45,202 nt of DNA from Lentisphaeria bacterium (GCA_017443585.1 JAFSYV010000151.1:1-45202), one strand, 5' to 3'; positions 29,773-38,306 are shown, counted from the first letter of the stretch. Translations and numbers: made by a program. The notes: a model not told the origin generated them from the letters alone.

Positions 29773-32080
29773 TGATACTCTCCGTGGTATAGGCGATACG
29801 TCCGTGGTGGATGCTCATGAGCGTGTCGATAAAACTTTCCTTGACCCGGTCCAGGTCCCGAAGCGAGAGCAGGGAGTTGCGGAGCTGTCCGTCCCGGACC
29901 CGGCCGAGGAAGATCTCCTCGACCTTGGCGCGGATGTTTTCCGGATCCGGACGGTCCAGGGAGCGCACGGCGGCTTCGCAGGCATCGGCCAGACTGATGA
30001 TGGTCAGTTCCCTGCCTCGCGGAGGCGGGCCGCTGTACTGGAAGAGGCTCTTTTTCACCGGGGTATCGGGGTCGGCCGCCTTGGCCTTGGCGTAGAAAAA
30101 GTAGACCAGCGAATCCCCGTGGTGGGTGCGGATCGCCTCTCTGACCAGGCGGCAGAGCCGGTTGTCCCGAGCCAGCCGGAGCCCTTCGAGGACGTGGCCG
30201 AGGATGATCCGGGCGCTCTGCGCGGGAGCGAGCTTCTGGTGGAGCTGGTCGCTGTTGCGGTTGTTTTCGACGAAGTAGCGGGCCTTTTCCAGCTTCCCGA
30301 TGTCGTGGAAGAGGGCTCCGGCCTTGGCCCGGAGGGGGTTGGCGCCGATGGAACGGGCGGCCTCCTCGGCCAGCGTGGCCACGGTCATGCTGTGGAACAT
30401 GGTGCCGGGGGCCTCCCGCTTGAGCCGCTCCAGCAGGGGGTGATTGTAGTCGCACAAAACCATGAGGACCATGTCGGTGGAAAGATTGAAGACCAGCTCG
30501 CACACGAAAAGTCCGACCAACGTCAGCACGGCGGTGATGAAGGCGTTCCCGGCGACTATGGCTCCGAGACCGCCCCATTCCAACGTGCTGCGCTTGATGA
30601 AAATATCGTCGGCATTCAGTATCAGCAGCAGGATGACCGTGACGCAGAAGCTCCGGATGAAGAGGGTGCGGTAATTGGTGACCTTGCGGACCGCCAGTCC
30701 GGCGAGAGCGGCCAGGACCAGGTAGCGGAGCAGCAGGACGAAAGGATTTTCCGGCGAAAGCATCATCACGGTGACGGCGGAAGCGAAGAAGCTCGCGCAC
30801 ACGGCCACCCGGTAGCTTATGGTGACGGTGAGCAAAATGGCGCAGAAGCCCATGGGAACGAAAAGCTTGAGCGAAAGTGCGGTGATGGGATCGGCAATGA
30901 TGAGAGCGATCGAATCATGGAAGACCCGGATGGCAAGGTAATTGACCGCCAGGGAAACGATAAGGATGGAACCGGTAAGCATGATGGCCCGATTTTCCTT
31001 GACCATATCGGGATAGATGCGGGAGACGAAGAAGATGGTGACGCCCAGCAGGACCAGACTCAGGATGATGCGGTAGGAGACCTCGCGGCGGTGCTGTCTG
31101 AAGGAAGTGTGGCTGTTGGCGGCTTCGATGCGATCCCGGAGACGCTCGGTGACCTTTTCGCCGTTTCTGATGAGGATCTCGCCCTCCTTGACGTCGGTGG
31201 TCACCGGTTTGAAATTGCGCTGCACCTCAGCCAGGGCTTCGCTGCGCCTGCGGGCATCCTCCTCGAGGGTGCCGCGGCCGAGTATCTCCAGCAGGATCTT
31301 GCGGAACTCTTCCGCGGCGGGACCGCTCCGGGGAAAAATGACGCGGGTCAGCCGTTCGGCGGCGGCAACGGGGTCGACCATGTTACCCATGCGGCGGGAA
31401 CCGCGCACCCGCCCCAGACCGTCGACGGTGCGGACTTCGATGGAACCGCGGGCCGCATCGCGGATCTCGGTCGGGAGAATGCCGTCGGAAAGCATCCGCT
31501 GCCAGGCCTGCTGGAAAATCTCGTAATTGCGGTTCTTGAGATAAATGGCGGCCAGTTCCTCCAGAAGCAGGGGAGACATGTCCTTGGCAAGTTTGGAAGC
31601 ACGGGAGCCTTCGATGACCTCATACTCCCGGTTCTGGCGCCGGGCGGCGGAACGGGTCTCGACGCAGTTGAAGAGGTCGGTGAGCTCCTTTTGGATCTTC
31701 TCCGTCCGTTCGGGGATGATGCGGCAGAAAAGGGGGACCTTTTCCATCTTCTCCTTGAGGAGCTTTTCGGACTTTTCCTTATCCTCGTACTTGAACCCCA
31801 CCAAAGCGCGGTATTCCCGCCGCGCAACGGAGCCCAGAGCCAGACTGCCGGCCGCGGCGGAGTAGACGGTGAGGACCAGCAGGACCGCGCTGGCCATCCA
31901 GACGAAGATGACGGTGAGGATCCAGGGGGCGGGGGAATGGTCGAGCCGCTCCTCCATAGGAGTCCCGTGGAGAAGCTGATCGTCCGGGATCTCGCGGCGG
32001 AGCCGGAAGGAAAAGAGCTTGGATAAGTTTTTTTTCATGAACGACCGCTCGATCTGCCGGAAGGAGCGCACCTCTCGCAC
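29708..32080 (-). CDS. pgpH: 7TM-HD family phosphohydrolase, PgpH/YqfF type
   Basis: 790 residues: cytoplasmic lead, first membrane helix (about 50-72), large extracytoplasmic domain with degenerate repeats (to about 310), a seven-helix membrane bundle, then a C-terminal HD domain with FHDIGK (His592-Asp593) and THHGDS. PgpH of Listeria degrades the second messenger cyclic-di-AMP, which governs potassium and osmotic balance; the same role is likely here. The GTG at 32080 has a GGAGAGG site; an ATG 15 codons on (32038) lacks one. A perfect 7-base hairpin (32105-32122) lies just before it. It follows the LysM lipoprotein gene by 55 bases and overlaps ybeY. Confidence 0.92.
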   Translation of the reverse strand: MREVRSFRQIERSFMKKNLSKLFSFRLRREIPDDQLLHGTPMEERLDHSPAPWILTVIFVWMASAVLLVLTVYSAAAGSLALGSVARREYRALVGFKYEDKEKSEKLLKEKMEKVPLFCRIIPERTEKIQKELTDLFNCVETRSAARRQNREYEVIEGSRASKLAKDMSPLLLEELAAIYLKNRNYEIFQQAWQRMLSDGILPTEIRDAARGSIEVRTVDGLGRVRGSRRMGNMVDPVAAAERLTRVIFPRSGPAAEEFRKILLEILGRGTLEEDARRRSEALAEVQRNFKPVTTDVKEGEILIRNGEKVTERLRDRIEAANSHTSFRQHRREVSYRIILSLVLLGVTIFFVSRIYPDMVKENRAIMLTGSILIVSLAVNYLAIRVFHDSIALIIADPITALSLKLFVPMGFCAILLTVTISYRVAVCASFFASAVTVMMLSPENPFVLLLRYLVLAALAGLAVRKVTNYRTLFIRSFCVTVILLLILNADDIFIKRSTLEWGGLGAIVAGNAFITAVLTLVGLFVCELVFNLSTDMVLMVLCDYNHPLLERLKREAPGTMFHSMTVATLAEEAARSIGANPLRAKAGALFHDIGKLEKARYFVENNRNSDQLHQKLAPAQSARIILGHVLEGLRLARDNRLCRLVREAIRTHHGDSLVYFFYAKAKAADPDTPVKKSLFQYSGPPPRGRELTIISLADACEAAVRSLDRPDPENIRAKVEEIFLGRVRDGQLRNSLLSLRDLDRVKESFIDTLMSIHHGRIAYTTESINEAAAKQMEQSPSPRAGSGPA

Positions 32081-32135
32081 ACGGCCCGCCTCTCCGGCCC
32101 CTTCGGAGGGAAAAATCCCTCCTCGAAAAGTCCCC

Positions 32136-32735
32136 TCAGAGGTCGGGGATGACCAGGCGCATGCCCGGAGAAAGCTTGTTGCGGTCCTTGATGACCTTGG
32201 TGTTGGCTCTGAAAATCACGTCGTCGAGACTGGACTTGCCGTAGAACTTCTTGGCGATGCCGCCCAGGGTGTCGCCGCTCACGACGATGTAGGGCTTGCC
32301 GGCGGGGACTTCGTCTCCGCTGCCCGCGGCCTTCTCACCGCCTGCGGCCTTCTCAGCGCCCGGAGCCTTGTCGCTTTCGGCCTTCGCCGCGGCGCCATCG
32401 GCCTTGTCGGCACTCTTGGGGGCAGCCTCATCCCTGGGAGCGACCTGCGGTTCGACCTTTTCACCGACGGCGGCCCGGTCGACGGCACTTTCGGGATCAT
32501 CGACGGGCTTTTCCTGAGCCTTGGCGGCGGAGACAGGGGCCGGAGCGGCCTGACGGTTGTAGGCGGCCGGAGCGGGAGTTTGAGGCGGTCTGAAGGACGA
32601 GTAGTTGTCCTTGAGCTGCCGATACCAGAGTTCTTCCTGAGAGCCCGCGGGGATCTGGGCCAGTTCGGGGTCACAGCCCGTCAGCAGGGCCAGGAGAGCG
32701 GTTCCGCCGAGGATTCCGGACAAAGTTCTTTTCAT
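32136..32735 (-). CDS. LysM-domain lipoprotein
   Basis: 199 residues. The signal peptide ends in a classic lipobox, LLTGC, with lipidated Cys about residue 21. A long Ala/Pro/Lys/Glu-rich linker (about 55-145) reaches across the periplasm. The C-terminal LysM domain (about 148-199) has YIVVSGDTLGGIAKKFYG and ends KLSPGMRLVIPDL; LysM binds peptidoglycan glycan chains. The protein therefore probably tethers a membrane to the murein. It starts 15 bases after the fabF stop on the same strand and is followed by pgpH. Confidence 0.88.
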   Translation of the reverse strand: MKRTLSGILGGTALLALLTGCDPELAQIPAGSQEELWYRQLKDNYSSFRPPQTPAPAAYNRQAAPAPVSAAKAQEKPVDDPESAVDRAAVGEKVEPQVAPRDEAAPKSADKADGAAAKAESDKAPGAEKAAGGEKAAGSGDEVPAGKPYIVVSGDTLGGIAKKFYGKSSLDDVIFRANTKVIKDRNKLSPGMRLVIPDL

Positions 32736-32750
32736 GATCTACACTCCATT

Positions 32751-34007
32751 TCAGTTTTCGAATTTGCGGAACAAAAGGGCCGCGTTGTGGCCGCCGAAAC
32801 CAAGATTGCTGTTGAGAGCGACCTTGACCGTCATCTCCTTCGCGGTATTGGGGGTGACGTCCAGATCGCACTCCGGGTCGGGATTTTCGTAATTGATGGT
32901 GGGAGGAACCACGTCATGAAGAATGGACTGGACGCAGATGATGGATTCCAGCCCGCCCGCGGCGCCGAGGGCATGGCCGGTGACTCCCTTGGTGCTGCTG
33001 ACGGCGACTTTCGCCGCGGCGGGACCGAAGGCGGATTTGATGGCCAACGTTTCGAACTTGTCGTTGAGTTCGGTGCTGGTGCCGTGCGCGTTGATGTAGC
33101 TCACCTCTTCCGGGGCGATCTCCGCGTGTCTCAGGGCCATCTTCATGGCTCTGGCGCCGCCGTTGCCGTCGGGCGCGGGACTGGTGATGTGGTAGCCGTC
33201 GCCGGAAAGACCGTAGCCGATGACCTCGGCGAGGATCTCGGCGCCGCGGCGCCTGGCATGTTCCAGCTCTTCGAGGACGATGACCCCGGAACCTTCGGAC
33301 ATGACGAAGCCGTCACGGTCCCGGTCGAAGGGGCGGCTGGCCCGGAGGGGCTCGTCGTTCCGCGTGCTCATGGCTTTTTCGGCGCAGAATCCGGCCAGCC
33401 CCAGGGGGGTGACGGAAGCCTCGGCGCCGCCGGAGATCATGACGTCGGCGTCATCGCGGGCGATCATCCAATAGGACTCGCCGATGGAGTGACAGCCGGT
33501 GGCGCAGGCGGTGACGATGGCCATGTTGGGGCCGCGGGCCCCGTACCGGATGGAAATGTTCCCGGAGGCGATGTCGGCGATCATCATGGGGATCATCATG
33601 GGCGAGATCCTGCCGGGCCCCTTTTCGAAGAGGACCCGGCACTGGCCGGTGATGGTCTCCAAGCCGCCGATGCCGCTCGAAACGAGAACTCCGACCCGTT
33701 CGGGATCCACGTTCCCCCACTGGCCGTCGACGGGGAGCCCGGCCTGTTTCATGGCCTGGTCCGCGGCGGCGATGGCGTAGTGGCAGAAGGTGTCCATCCG
33801 CTTGGCGTCTTTGAAGTTGAGGTAATTGCAGACGTCGAAATCCTTGACCTCGCCCGCGATTTGAGTGCGGAATTCACTCGTATCGAAACGGGTTATCCGG
33901 CCCAGTCCGCAGCGGCCGTTGACCACCGCGTCCCAAAAGGTCCCGACATCATTGCCGGCGCAGGAGATCACTCCGCAGCCGGTCACCACAACACGACGTT
34001 TACTCAT
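32751..34007 (-). CDS. fabF: 3-oxoacyl-ACP synthase II (FabF)
   Basis: 418 residues, the KAS II condensing enzyme that elongates acyl-ACP with malonyl-ACP. The catalytic triad is Cys168 in VTACATGCHSIG, His308 in INAHGTST and His345 in KGVTGHALGAAG. The N-terminal RRVVVTGCGVISC and C-terminal NLGFGGHNAALLF are typical. It lies 127 bases after acpP; that gap contains a large structured inverted repeat. The start ATG follows GAGGAACAG. Confidence 0.97.
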   Translation of the reverse strand: MSKRRVVVTGCGVISCAGNDVGTFWDAVVNGRCGLGRITRFDTSEFRTQIAGEVKDFDVCNYLNFKDAKRMDTFCHYAIAAADQAMKQAGLPVDGQWGNVDPERVGVLVSSGIGGLETITGQCRVLFEKGPGRISPMMIPMMIADIASGNISIRYGARGPNMAIVTACATGCHSIGESYWMIARDDADVMISGGAEASVTPLGLAGFCAEKAMSTRNDEPLRASRPFDRDRDGFVMSEGSGVIVLEELEHARRRGAEILAEVIGYGLSGDGYHITSPAPDGNGGARAMKMALRHAEIAPEEVSYINAHGTSTELNDKFETLAIKSAFGPAAAKVAVSSTKGVTGHALGAAGGLESIICVQSILHDVVPPTINYENPDPECDLDVTPNTAKEMTVKVALNSNLGFGGHNAALLFRKFEN

Positions 34008-34041
34008 CTGTTCCTCACCGAAAAGAGTTCTTCAAAACCGA

Positions 34042-34110
34042 AAGCCCCGCACCCGCCGGAGTCGATACGCAAACGCGTATCAGCAACATATTACGGCGAC
34101 GGCGGGGCTT
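34042..34110 (-). promoter_or_regulatory. Nested hairpins between acpP and fabF
   Basis: Outer arms AAGCCCCGC (34042-34050) and GCGGGGCTT (34102-34110) enclose a perfect inner hairpin GATACGC-AAAC-GCGTATC (34064-34081), with partly paired bases between. On the minus strand TTCGGTTTTG follows. It could act as a partial terminator or a 3'-end stabiliser that gives more acpP than fabF mRNA, which is commonly needed because ACP is very abundant. Function is inferred. Confidence 0.55.
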
Positions 34111-34134
34111 GCACGCAGTCAGCGTGAAGGGATA

Positions 34135-34401
34135 TTACTGCTGAGCCTTGTCGGCAATGCGCTTTTCGATGTAGTTGATGGCATCGCCCACGGTGTTGAG
34201 GCTGTCGGCGTCCTCGTCGCGGATCTCGGCGCCGAATTCCTCTTCGAGGGACATCACCAGTTCGACCTGATCCAGAGAATCGGCACCCAGATCCTGAGAG
34301 AACTGGGCGTCGTCGGTGACCTGGTCTTCGGAAACGCCGAGGTTCTCGACCACGATCTTCTTGATTTTGGCGCGAATTTCGTCTTTAGTCAGTTCAGCCA
34401 T
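34135..34401 (-). CDS. acpP: Acyl carrier protein
   Basis: 88 residues, acidic, four-helix ACP. The phosphopantetheine attachment site is Ser42 in [13 protein letters not shown], the hallmark motif. The ATG at 34401 follows a CAGGAG site. ACP carries growing acyl chains in type II fatty acid synthesis; its activator, acpS, lies at 36388-36765 in this window. It has its own good promoter (34494-34522) separate from fabD-fabG upstream, and fabF follows. Confidence 0.97.
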   Translation of the reverse strand: MAELTKDEIRAKIKKIVVENLGVSEDQVTDDAQFSQDLGADSLDQVELVMSLEEEFGAEIRDEDADSLNTVGDAINYIEKRIADKAQQ

Positions 34402-34471
34402 TTTGAAACTCCTGAATTTTCCTTGTTTCGGTTGTACTGTTTTGGAACACAAAACCCATTATTTCGTTTTA

Positions 34472-34487
34472 CGGACATGCCTGTCCG
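34472..34487. promoter_or_regulatory. Inverted repeat just downstream of the acpP promoter
   Basis: CGGACA-TGCC-TGTCCG is a perfect 6-base inverted repeat placed just after the -10 box, where transcription should start. It could be an operator or a 5' mRNA hairpin. No known fatty-acid regulator site (FapR, FabR) matches it plainly. Confidence 0.4.
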
Positions 34488-34493
34488 CCATAT

Positions 34494-34522
34494 AATATGG
34501 CCCCGTTTTCCCGATTTGTCAA
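34494..34522 (-). promoter_or_regulatory. Predicted promoter of acpP
   Basis: A perfect TTGACA (34517-34522 on the minus strand), a 17-base spacer and CATATT followed by AT (34494-34499) form the likely promoter, about 90 bases before the acpP start. It lies in the gap after fabG, so acpP can be expressed independently of fabD-fabG. Confidence 0.65.
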
Positions 34523-34574
34523 GTTTATTTCACTTTTTTTCCCGTTTTTTTCCCGTTTTCGAGGAAAAAACGCC

Positions 34575-35321
34575 TCACATCAGCATGCCGCCGTCGATGT
34601 TGATCACCTGTCCGGTGACGTAATCGGCGTCGGAAGAGCAGAGGAAAAAGACCACGTTGGCCACATCCTCGGGCTTTCCGGGACGCTTGGCGGGGATCAC
34701 CATCATGAAGGTGTCGCGGACCGACTGAGGCAGCTTGGCGGTCATCTCGGTCTCGATGAAACCGGGCGCCACGGCGTTGACCTGGATGTTCCGGGAGCCG
34801 AACTCCTTGGCGGTGCTCTTGGTCAGGGCGATGACGCCGGCCTTGGAGGCGGAGTAGTTGGCCTGTCCGGCGTTGCCCATGCGGCCCACCACCGAGGCGA
34901 TGTTGACGATCTTGCCGCTGCGCTGGCGGGCCATGGGGGTGACGGCGGCCTTGGTGAAATTGAAGGTGCCCTTCAAATTGACGGCGATGACGGCGTCCCA
35001 CTCGGCTTCGCTCATGCGCATGATGAGGTTGTCCTTGGTGATCCCGGCGTTGTTGACGAGAATGTCGACTTTCCCGAAGTCGGCGATGACCTTCTTCACC
35101 GTGGCGTCGGCGTCTTCGGGCTTGGCCACGTTGGCGGCATAGGCTTTGGCTTCGAACCCCTGGTCGGCAAACTCCTTCGCGGTGGCTTCGGCCACATCGA
35201 GCATGATGTCGACGATGGCGATCCTGGCCCCTTCGGAGGCCAGGCGCAGGGAAATGGCCCGGCCGATGCCCCTGGCCCCGCCGGTGACGATGGCGACCTT
35301 GTTTTCAAGTCTTCCACTCAT
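34575..35321 (-). CDS. fabG: 3-oxoacyl-ACP reductase (FabG)
   Basis: 248 residues, short-chain dehydrogenase fold. The NADPH-binding motif is TGGARGIG (13-20), the NNAG motif is at 90-93, and the catalytic set is Ser143 with Tyr156 and Lys160 in NYSASKAG. It reduces 3-oxoacyl-ACP in each round of fatty acid synthesis. The site AAGGAGACG precedes the start. It follows fabD by 43 bases, in the usual fabD-fabG-acpP-fabF order; the group has no fabH or plsX gene. Confidence 0.97.
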   Translation of the reverse strand: MSGRLENKVAIVTGGARGIGRAISLRLASEGARIAIVDIMLDVAEATAKEFADQGFEAKAYAANVAKPEDADATVKKVIADFGKVDILVNNAGITKDNLIMRMSEAEWDAVIAVNLKGTFNFTKAAVTPMARQRSGKIVNIASVVGRMGNAGQANYSASKAGVIALTKSTAKEFGSRNIQVNAVAPGFIETEMTAKLPQSVRDTFMMVIPAKRPGKPEDVANVVFFLCSSDADYVTGQVINIDGGMLM

Positions 35322-35364
35322 TCTTCCACGTCTCCTTGTGTGTGGGCGGCACTCTGCACGATCA

Positions 35365-36279
35365 TTACAAGATGAACTGATCCAGAGATGCCGCAGTGTT
35401 GATATTGAAACTCTTCACTCCGGGGAGAGTCCGCCGGAGCAGTCCGGTGAGAACGCTCCCCGGACCGAATTCGATCATGACCTCGGCGCCGGCGGCGAAG
35501 GCCGCGCGGACGCAAGCCTCCCACCGCACCGCGCCGGAAACCTGAGCCGCCAGATTGCTCTTGAGCTCCTGCTCCGAAGCGGGCGGCGCGGCGGTGAAGT
35601 TCTGGTAGACGGGGATCGCGGGGAGCGCAAGGGTGCTCTTCTCGAGGACTCCGGCAAGTTTCACGCCCGCGTCGGCCATGAGCCGGGAGTGAAAAGCCCC
35701 GGCCACGGTGAGTTCCACGATCTTGCGCATCCCGCGGGCCCGGAGCTCCTCCACGGCCCGGCGCACCAGCTCCTTAGGACCGGAAACGACGATCTGGCCG
35801 GGGGAGTTGTAGTTGGCCACGTCGATGCCGATTTGATTGCAGACCTCCTCGATGACGGCGGGGTCGCCGCCCAATGCGGTGGCCATGCCCCCTTCGGTCT
35901 TCCGGCAGCACTCGTCCATGAAGCAGGCCCGCTGTCTGAGGAGCCGCAGACCTTCTTCGAAGGAGAAACTGCCTCCGCAGTACAAGGCGGCGTATTCCCC
36001 CAGACTCAGCCCGGCGGCGGCGCAGGGAGCGAGTTCGGGAAACCGTTCCCGGAAGACCGCCAGCGCGGCACAACTCACGGTGTAGATGGCCGTCTGGCAG
36101 TTGGCGGTGGCGGTCAGCTCTTCCGCCGGACCGTCGAAGATGATGCGGCTCAGGGGGTACCCCAGCACCTTGTCGGCAGTGTCGAAGCACCTTCTGGCCG
36201 CCTCGAAATTCTCATACAGATCCCTGCCCATGCCCGGACTCTGAGCGCCCTGACCGGAAAAAACGAAAAAAAGCTTCAT
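35365..36279 (-). CDS. fabD: Malonyl-CoA:ACP transacylase (FabD)
   Basis: 304 residues, normal length. It moves malonyl groups from CoA to ACP. The GQGAQSPGMG loop at the N-terminus and the nucleophile Ser92 in AAAGLSLGEYAAL identify it (the more common form is GHSLGE). The catalytic His is in AGAFHSRLM. The ATG at 36279 was chosen because the conserved MKLFFVFSGQGAQ start follows; an in-frame extension upstream overlaps the promoter and is unlikely. It begins the fab unit under a strong promoter. Confidence 0.96.
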   Translation of the reverse strand: MKLFFVFSGQGAQSPGMGRDLYENFEAARRCFDTADKVLGYPLSRIIFDGPAEELTATANCQTAIYTVSCAALAVFRERFPELAPCAAAGLSLGEYAALYCGGSFSFEEGLRLLRQRACFMDECCRKTEGGMATALGGDPAVIEEVCNQIGIDVANYNSPGQIVVSGPKELVRRAVEELRARGMRKIVELTVAGAFHSRLMADAGVKLAGVLEKSTLALPAIPVYQNFTAAPPASEQELKSNLAAQVSGAVRWEACVRAAFAAGAEVMIEFGPGSVLTGLLRRTLPGVKSFNINTAASLDQFIL

Positions 36280-36342
36280 CGCAAACTCTCCACTTGACTC
36301 CTCCTGCCGCCCCGGCGGAACGGGGGAGCGGTCACTCCTCCT

Positions 36343-36371
36343 TAATATAACACGCCGGGCTTCAAATGTCA
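36343..36371 (-). promoter_or_regulatory. Predicted promoter of fabD-fabG
   Basis: Minus strand: perfect TTGACA (36366-36371), 17 bases, then TATATT (36343-36348). It lies between acpS and fabD, about 65 bases before the fabD start. This is the best promoter match seen in the window. Confidence 0.72.
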
Positions 36372-36387
36372 AGGCAGGGGGGGATTT

Positions 36388-36765
36388 TCAGTCCTCCAGC
36401 ACCACCACGGCGGCGGCGTATTCCCGTTCGTGGGTGATGGAAACGCGGACGTTCTTCGCCCCCAGGGCCTCCGCCGTGCGGGCGGTGGTGCCCGTGAAAC
36501 GCATGACGGGCAGTCCCACGGGGGATTCCCCCACTTCGATCTCGTTGAAAGCGCACTCCTGACCGATGCCGCATCCCAGGGCCTTGGCGGCGGCCTCCTT
36601 GGCGGCCCAGCGGCCGGCGTAGAAGTGCTGGGCGCTGGCCCGGATCTTGCCGATGGCCTGCTCTCCGGGGGTGTAAACCCGGTTCAAAAACTGTTCGCCG
36701 TGGCGCTCGATCACCTGCCCGATGCGGGCGGTTTCCACGATGTCGATCCCCAAACCTTTGATCAT
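36388..36765 (-). CDS. acpS: Holo-ACP synthase
   Basis: 125 residues. AcpS transfers 4'-phosphopantetheine from CoA to the ACP serine. The start MIKGLGIDIVETARIG has the metal-binding Asp, and FYAGRWAAKEAAAKALG holds the conserved Glu and Lys; the C-terminus has VSITHEREYAAAVVV, the family's SxSH-like motif. The ATG overlaps the ribF stop (ATGA), so the two are coupled. It serves acpP in this window. Confidence 0.95.
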   Translation of the reverse strand: MIKGLGIDIVETARIGQVIERHGEQFLNRVYTPGEQAIGKIRASAQHFYAGRWAAKEAAAKALGCGIGQECAFNEIEVGESPVGLPVMRFTGTTARTAEALGAKNVRVSITHEREYAAAVVVLED

Positions 36766-37718
36766 TTTGTCACCTCGCAGTAGTTCTGGTCGAAAATCTT
36801 ATTCGCTCCGGAAATATCCCGGGCGATCTGTGCCTTGAGTGCCCCCGGAGAATCGAACTTCCTTTCCGGACGCAGAAATCCGAGAAGTTCCACCGTCAGA
36901 AAGGCGCCGTAGAGATCTCCGGAAAATCCCGGAAGATGGACCTCGATCCGCCTTTCATTCCCGCCGTAGGTGGGGGCGAATCCGATGTTCATGACCGCCG
37001 GGAAGCGCCGGTCCCCGACCTCGGCGGAACCGGCGTAGACGCCGTCGGGGGGACGTACGCCGTACTCGAGTTCCAGATTGGCGGTGGGGGCATCGAGCTC
37101 CCGCCCGGCGATATGGAATCCCGGCCTGACGGTCCCGGCGAGGCGGGGCGCCGACCCCAGCATGCCCCGTGCCTCGTCGAGCTTCCCCTGCCGGAGCAGG
37201 GCGCGGACGGCGCTCGAACTGATATCTTCCGTACCGTATTTGAGCCGTTTCACCGCCTTGAAAACCAAACCGTTCGCGGCGCAGAACCGCTCCAGCAGAG
37301 CGGCGTCGCCCCGGCCCTGACGGCCGAAGCGCCAGTCCTCGCCCACGCAGATCCCCGCCAGTTCGAAGTCCCGGCACCGGAGCAGTCCGGCGAGAAAGGC
37401 TTCCGGCTCCAGCGCGCCGAACTCCGGCGTGAAGTCGATGATGCCCGTCACCGCCGCGCCGCAGCCGCCCAGCCGGCGCAGCCGCTCCTCCACGCTGATG
37501 AGGAGCTCGGGGGGGGCATCGCCCGGTTTCCCGACCACCGCACGGGGATGGGGGACGAAGGTCACCGCCGCCCCGACGGCTCCGCGCTCGCGGGCGAGTT
37601 TGCAGGTCTCGGCCACGATCAGCCGGTGCCCCGGATGGACGCCGTCGAAGACGCCGAAGGCGATGACCAGCTTCGGGTCTCCCGCGGGCAATCCGCCGAA
37701 TGTGATTGAAAAATCCAT
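36762..37718 (-). CDS. ribF: Bifunctional riboflavin kinase/FAD synthetase (RibF)
   Basis: 318 residues. The N-terminal FAD synthetase domain has GVFDGVHPGHR (nucleotidyltransferase HxGH motif), FVPHPRAV and the YGTEDISSSAVRALL segment with its Ser and Arg. The C-terminal flavokinase domain has PTANLELE, DGVYAG and AVMNIGFAPTYGG with the EVHLPGFSGDLYG end motif. It makes FMN and FAD from riboflavin. The ATG at 37718 is likely: a TATAAT box ends only 13 bases before it and there is no binding site, so the mRNA may be nearly leaderless. A longer in-frame start (GTG at 37766) would reach through the -10 box and is less likely. Confidence 0.94.
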   Translation of the reverse strand: MDFSITFGGLPAGDPKLVIAFGVFDGVHPGHRLIVAETCKLARERGAVGAAVTFVPHPRAVVGKPGDAPPELLISVEERLRRLGGCGAAVTGIIDFTPEFGALEPEAFLAGLLRCRDFELAGICVGEDWRFGRQGRGDAALLERFCAANGLVFKAVKRLKYGTEDISSSAVRALLRQGKLDEARGMLGSAPRLAGTVRPGFHIAGRELDAPTANLELEYGVRPPDGVYAGSAEVGDRRFPAVMNIGFAPTYGGNERRIEVHLPGFSGDLYGAFLTVELLGFLRPERKFDSPGALKAQIARDISGANKIFDQNYCEVTK

Positions 37719-37731
37719 GAAGTTGTCGTAT

Positions 37732-37737
37732 ATTATA
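37732..37737 (-). promoter_or_regulatory. -10 box of ribF giving a near-leaderless mRNA
   Basis: TATAAT on the minus strand, with 13 bases to the ribF ATG. Transcription would start about 6 bases before the ATG. No good -35 is visible 17 bases upstream. The 105-base gap to coaD is a divergent control region; on the plus strand TATAAA at 37781-37786 may serve coaD. Confidence 0.5.
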
Positions 37738-37823
37738 CGTCGTGTCTCTCGTTTATCCGGCCGCACGAAGCGGTCCGGTATATAAAATACACTGGTTTTG
37801 CGGGCGCGTCAAGGGGAAATTCT

Positions 37824-38306
37824 ATGAAAACTGTGATATATCCGGGATCTTTCGATCCTTTCACCAACGGACACCTGGATCTGGTGGAGCGGGCGAGGCG
37901 TCTTTTCGACAAGGTCGTGGTGGCGGTGGCGGTCAATTCCGGGAAAAATCCCCTCTTCACGCTCGAGGAGCGGCGGCAGCTCATCGTCGAGTCCTGCGCC
38001 CACATGCCCAACGTGGAGGTCATCGCCTTCGAAGGGCTGCTGGTGGATGCCGTCAAAGAACTCAAGGTCGATGCCATCCTCCGGGGTCTCCGGGCCTTTT
38101 CGGACTTCGAATACGAACTGCAGATGGCCCTCATGAACCGGGAACTGCTCAAGAACTGCGAGACGATCTTCCTCACGCCGACGGTGGAAAACTCCTTCGT
38201 TTCCTCCACGCTGATCAAGGAGGTCGCCCGGCTGGGAGGCGACTTCGCCGTCCACGTGCCGGCGCCCGTGGCCCGTGCTCTGGCCGCCCGGCGGGAGTCC
38301 CTATGA
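37824..38306 (+). CDS. coaD: Phosphopantetheine adenylyltransferase
   Basis: 160 residues, usual for CoaD, which makes dephospho-CoA from 4'-phosphopantetheine and ATP. Motifs: YPGSFDPFTNGHLDL with Thr14 and His17 of the TxGH active site, LRGLRAFSDFEYELQMALMN, and the ENSFVSSTLIKE end motif. A good AAGGGGAAA site precedes the ATG. The stop overlaps the next start (ATGA). It is transcribed away from ribF. Confidence 0.97.
   Translation: MKTVIYPGSFDPFTNGHLDLVERARRLFDKVVVAVAVNSGKNPLFTLEERRQLIVESCAHMPNVEVIAFEGLLVDAVKELKVDAILRGLRAFSDFEYELQMALMNRELLKNCETIFLTPTVENSFVSSTLIKEVARLGGDFAVHVPAPVARALAARRESL

Noticed and set aside
32019-34127. A 702-codon open frame on the plus strand
   Set aside because: Antisense to the LysM lipoprotein and fabF; no recognisable domain.
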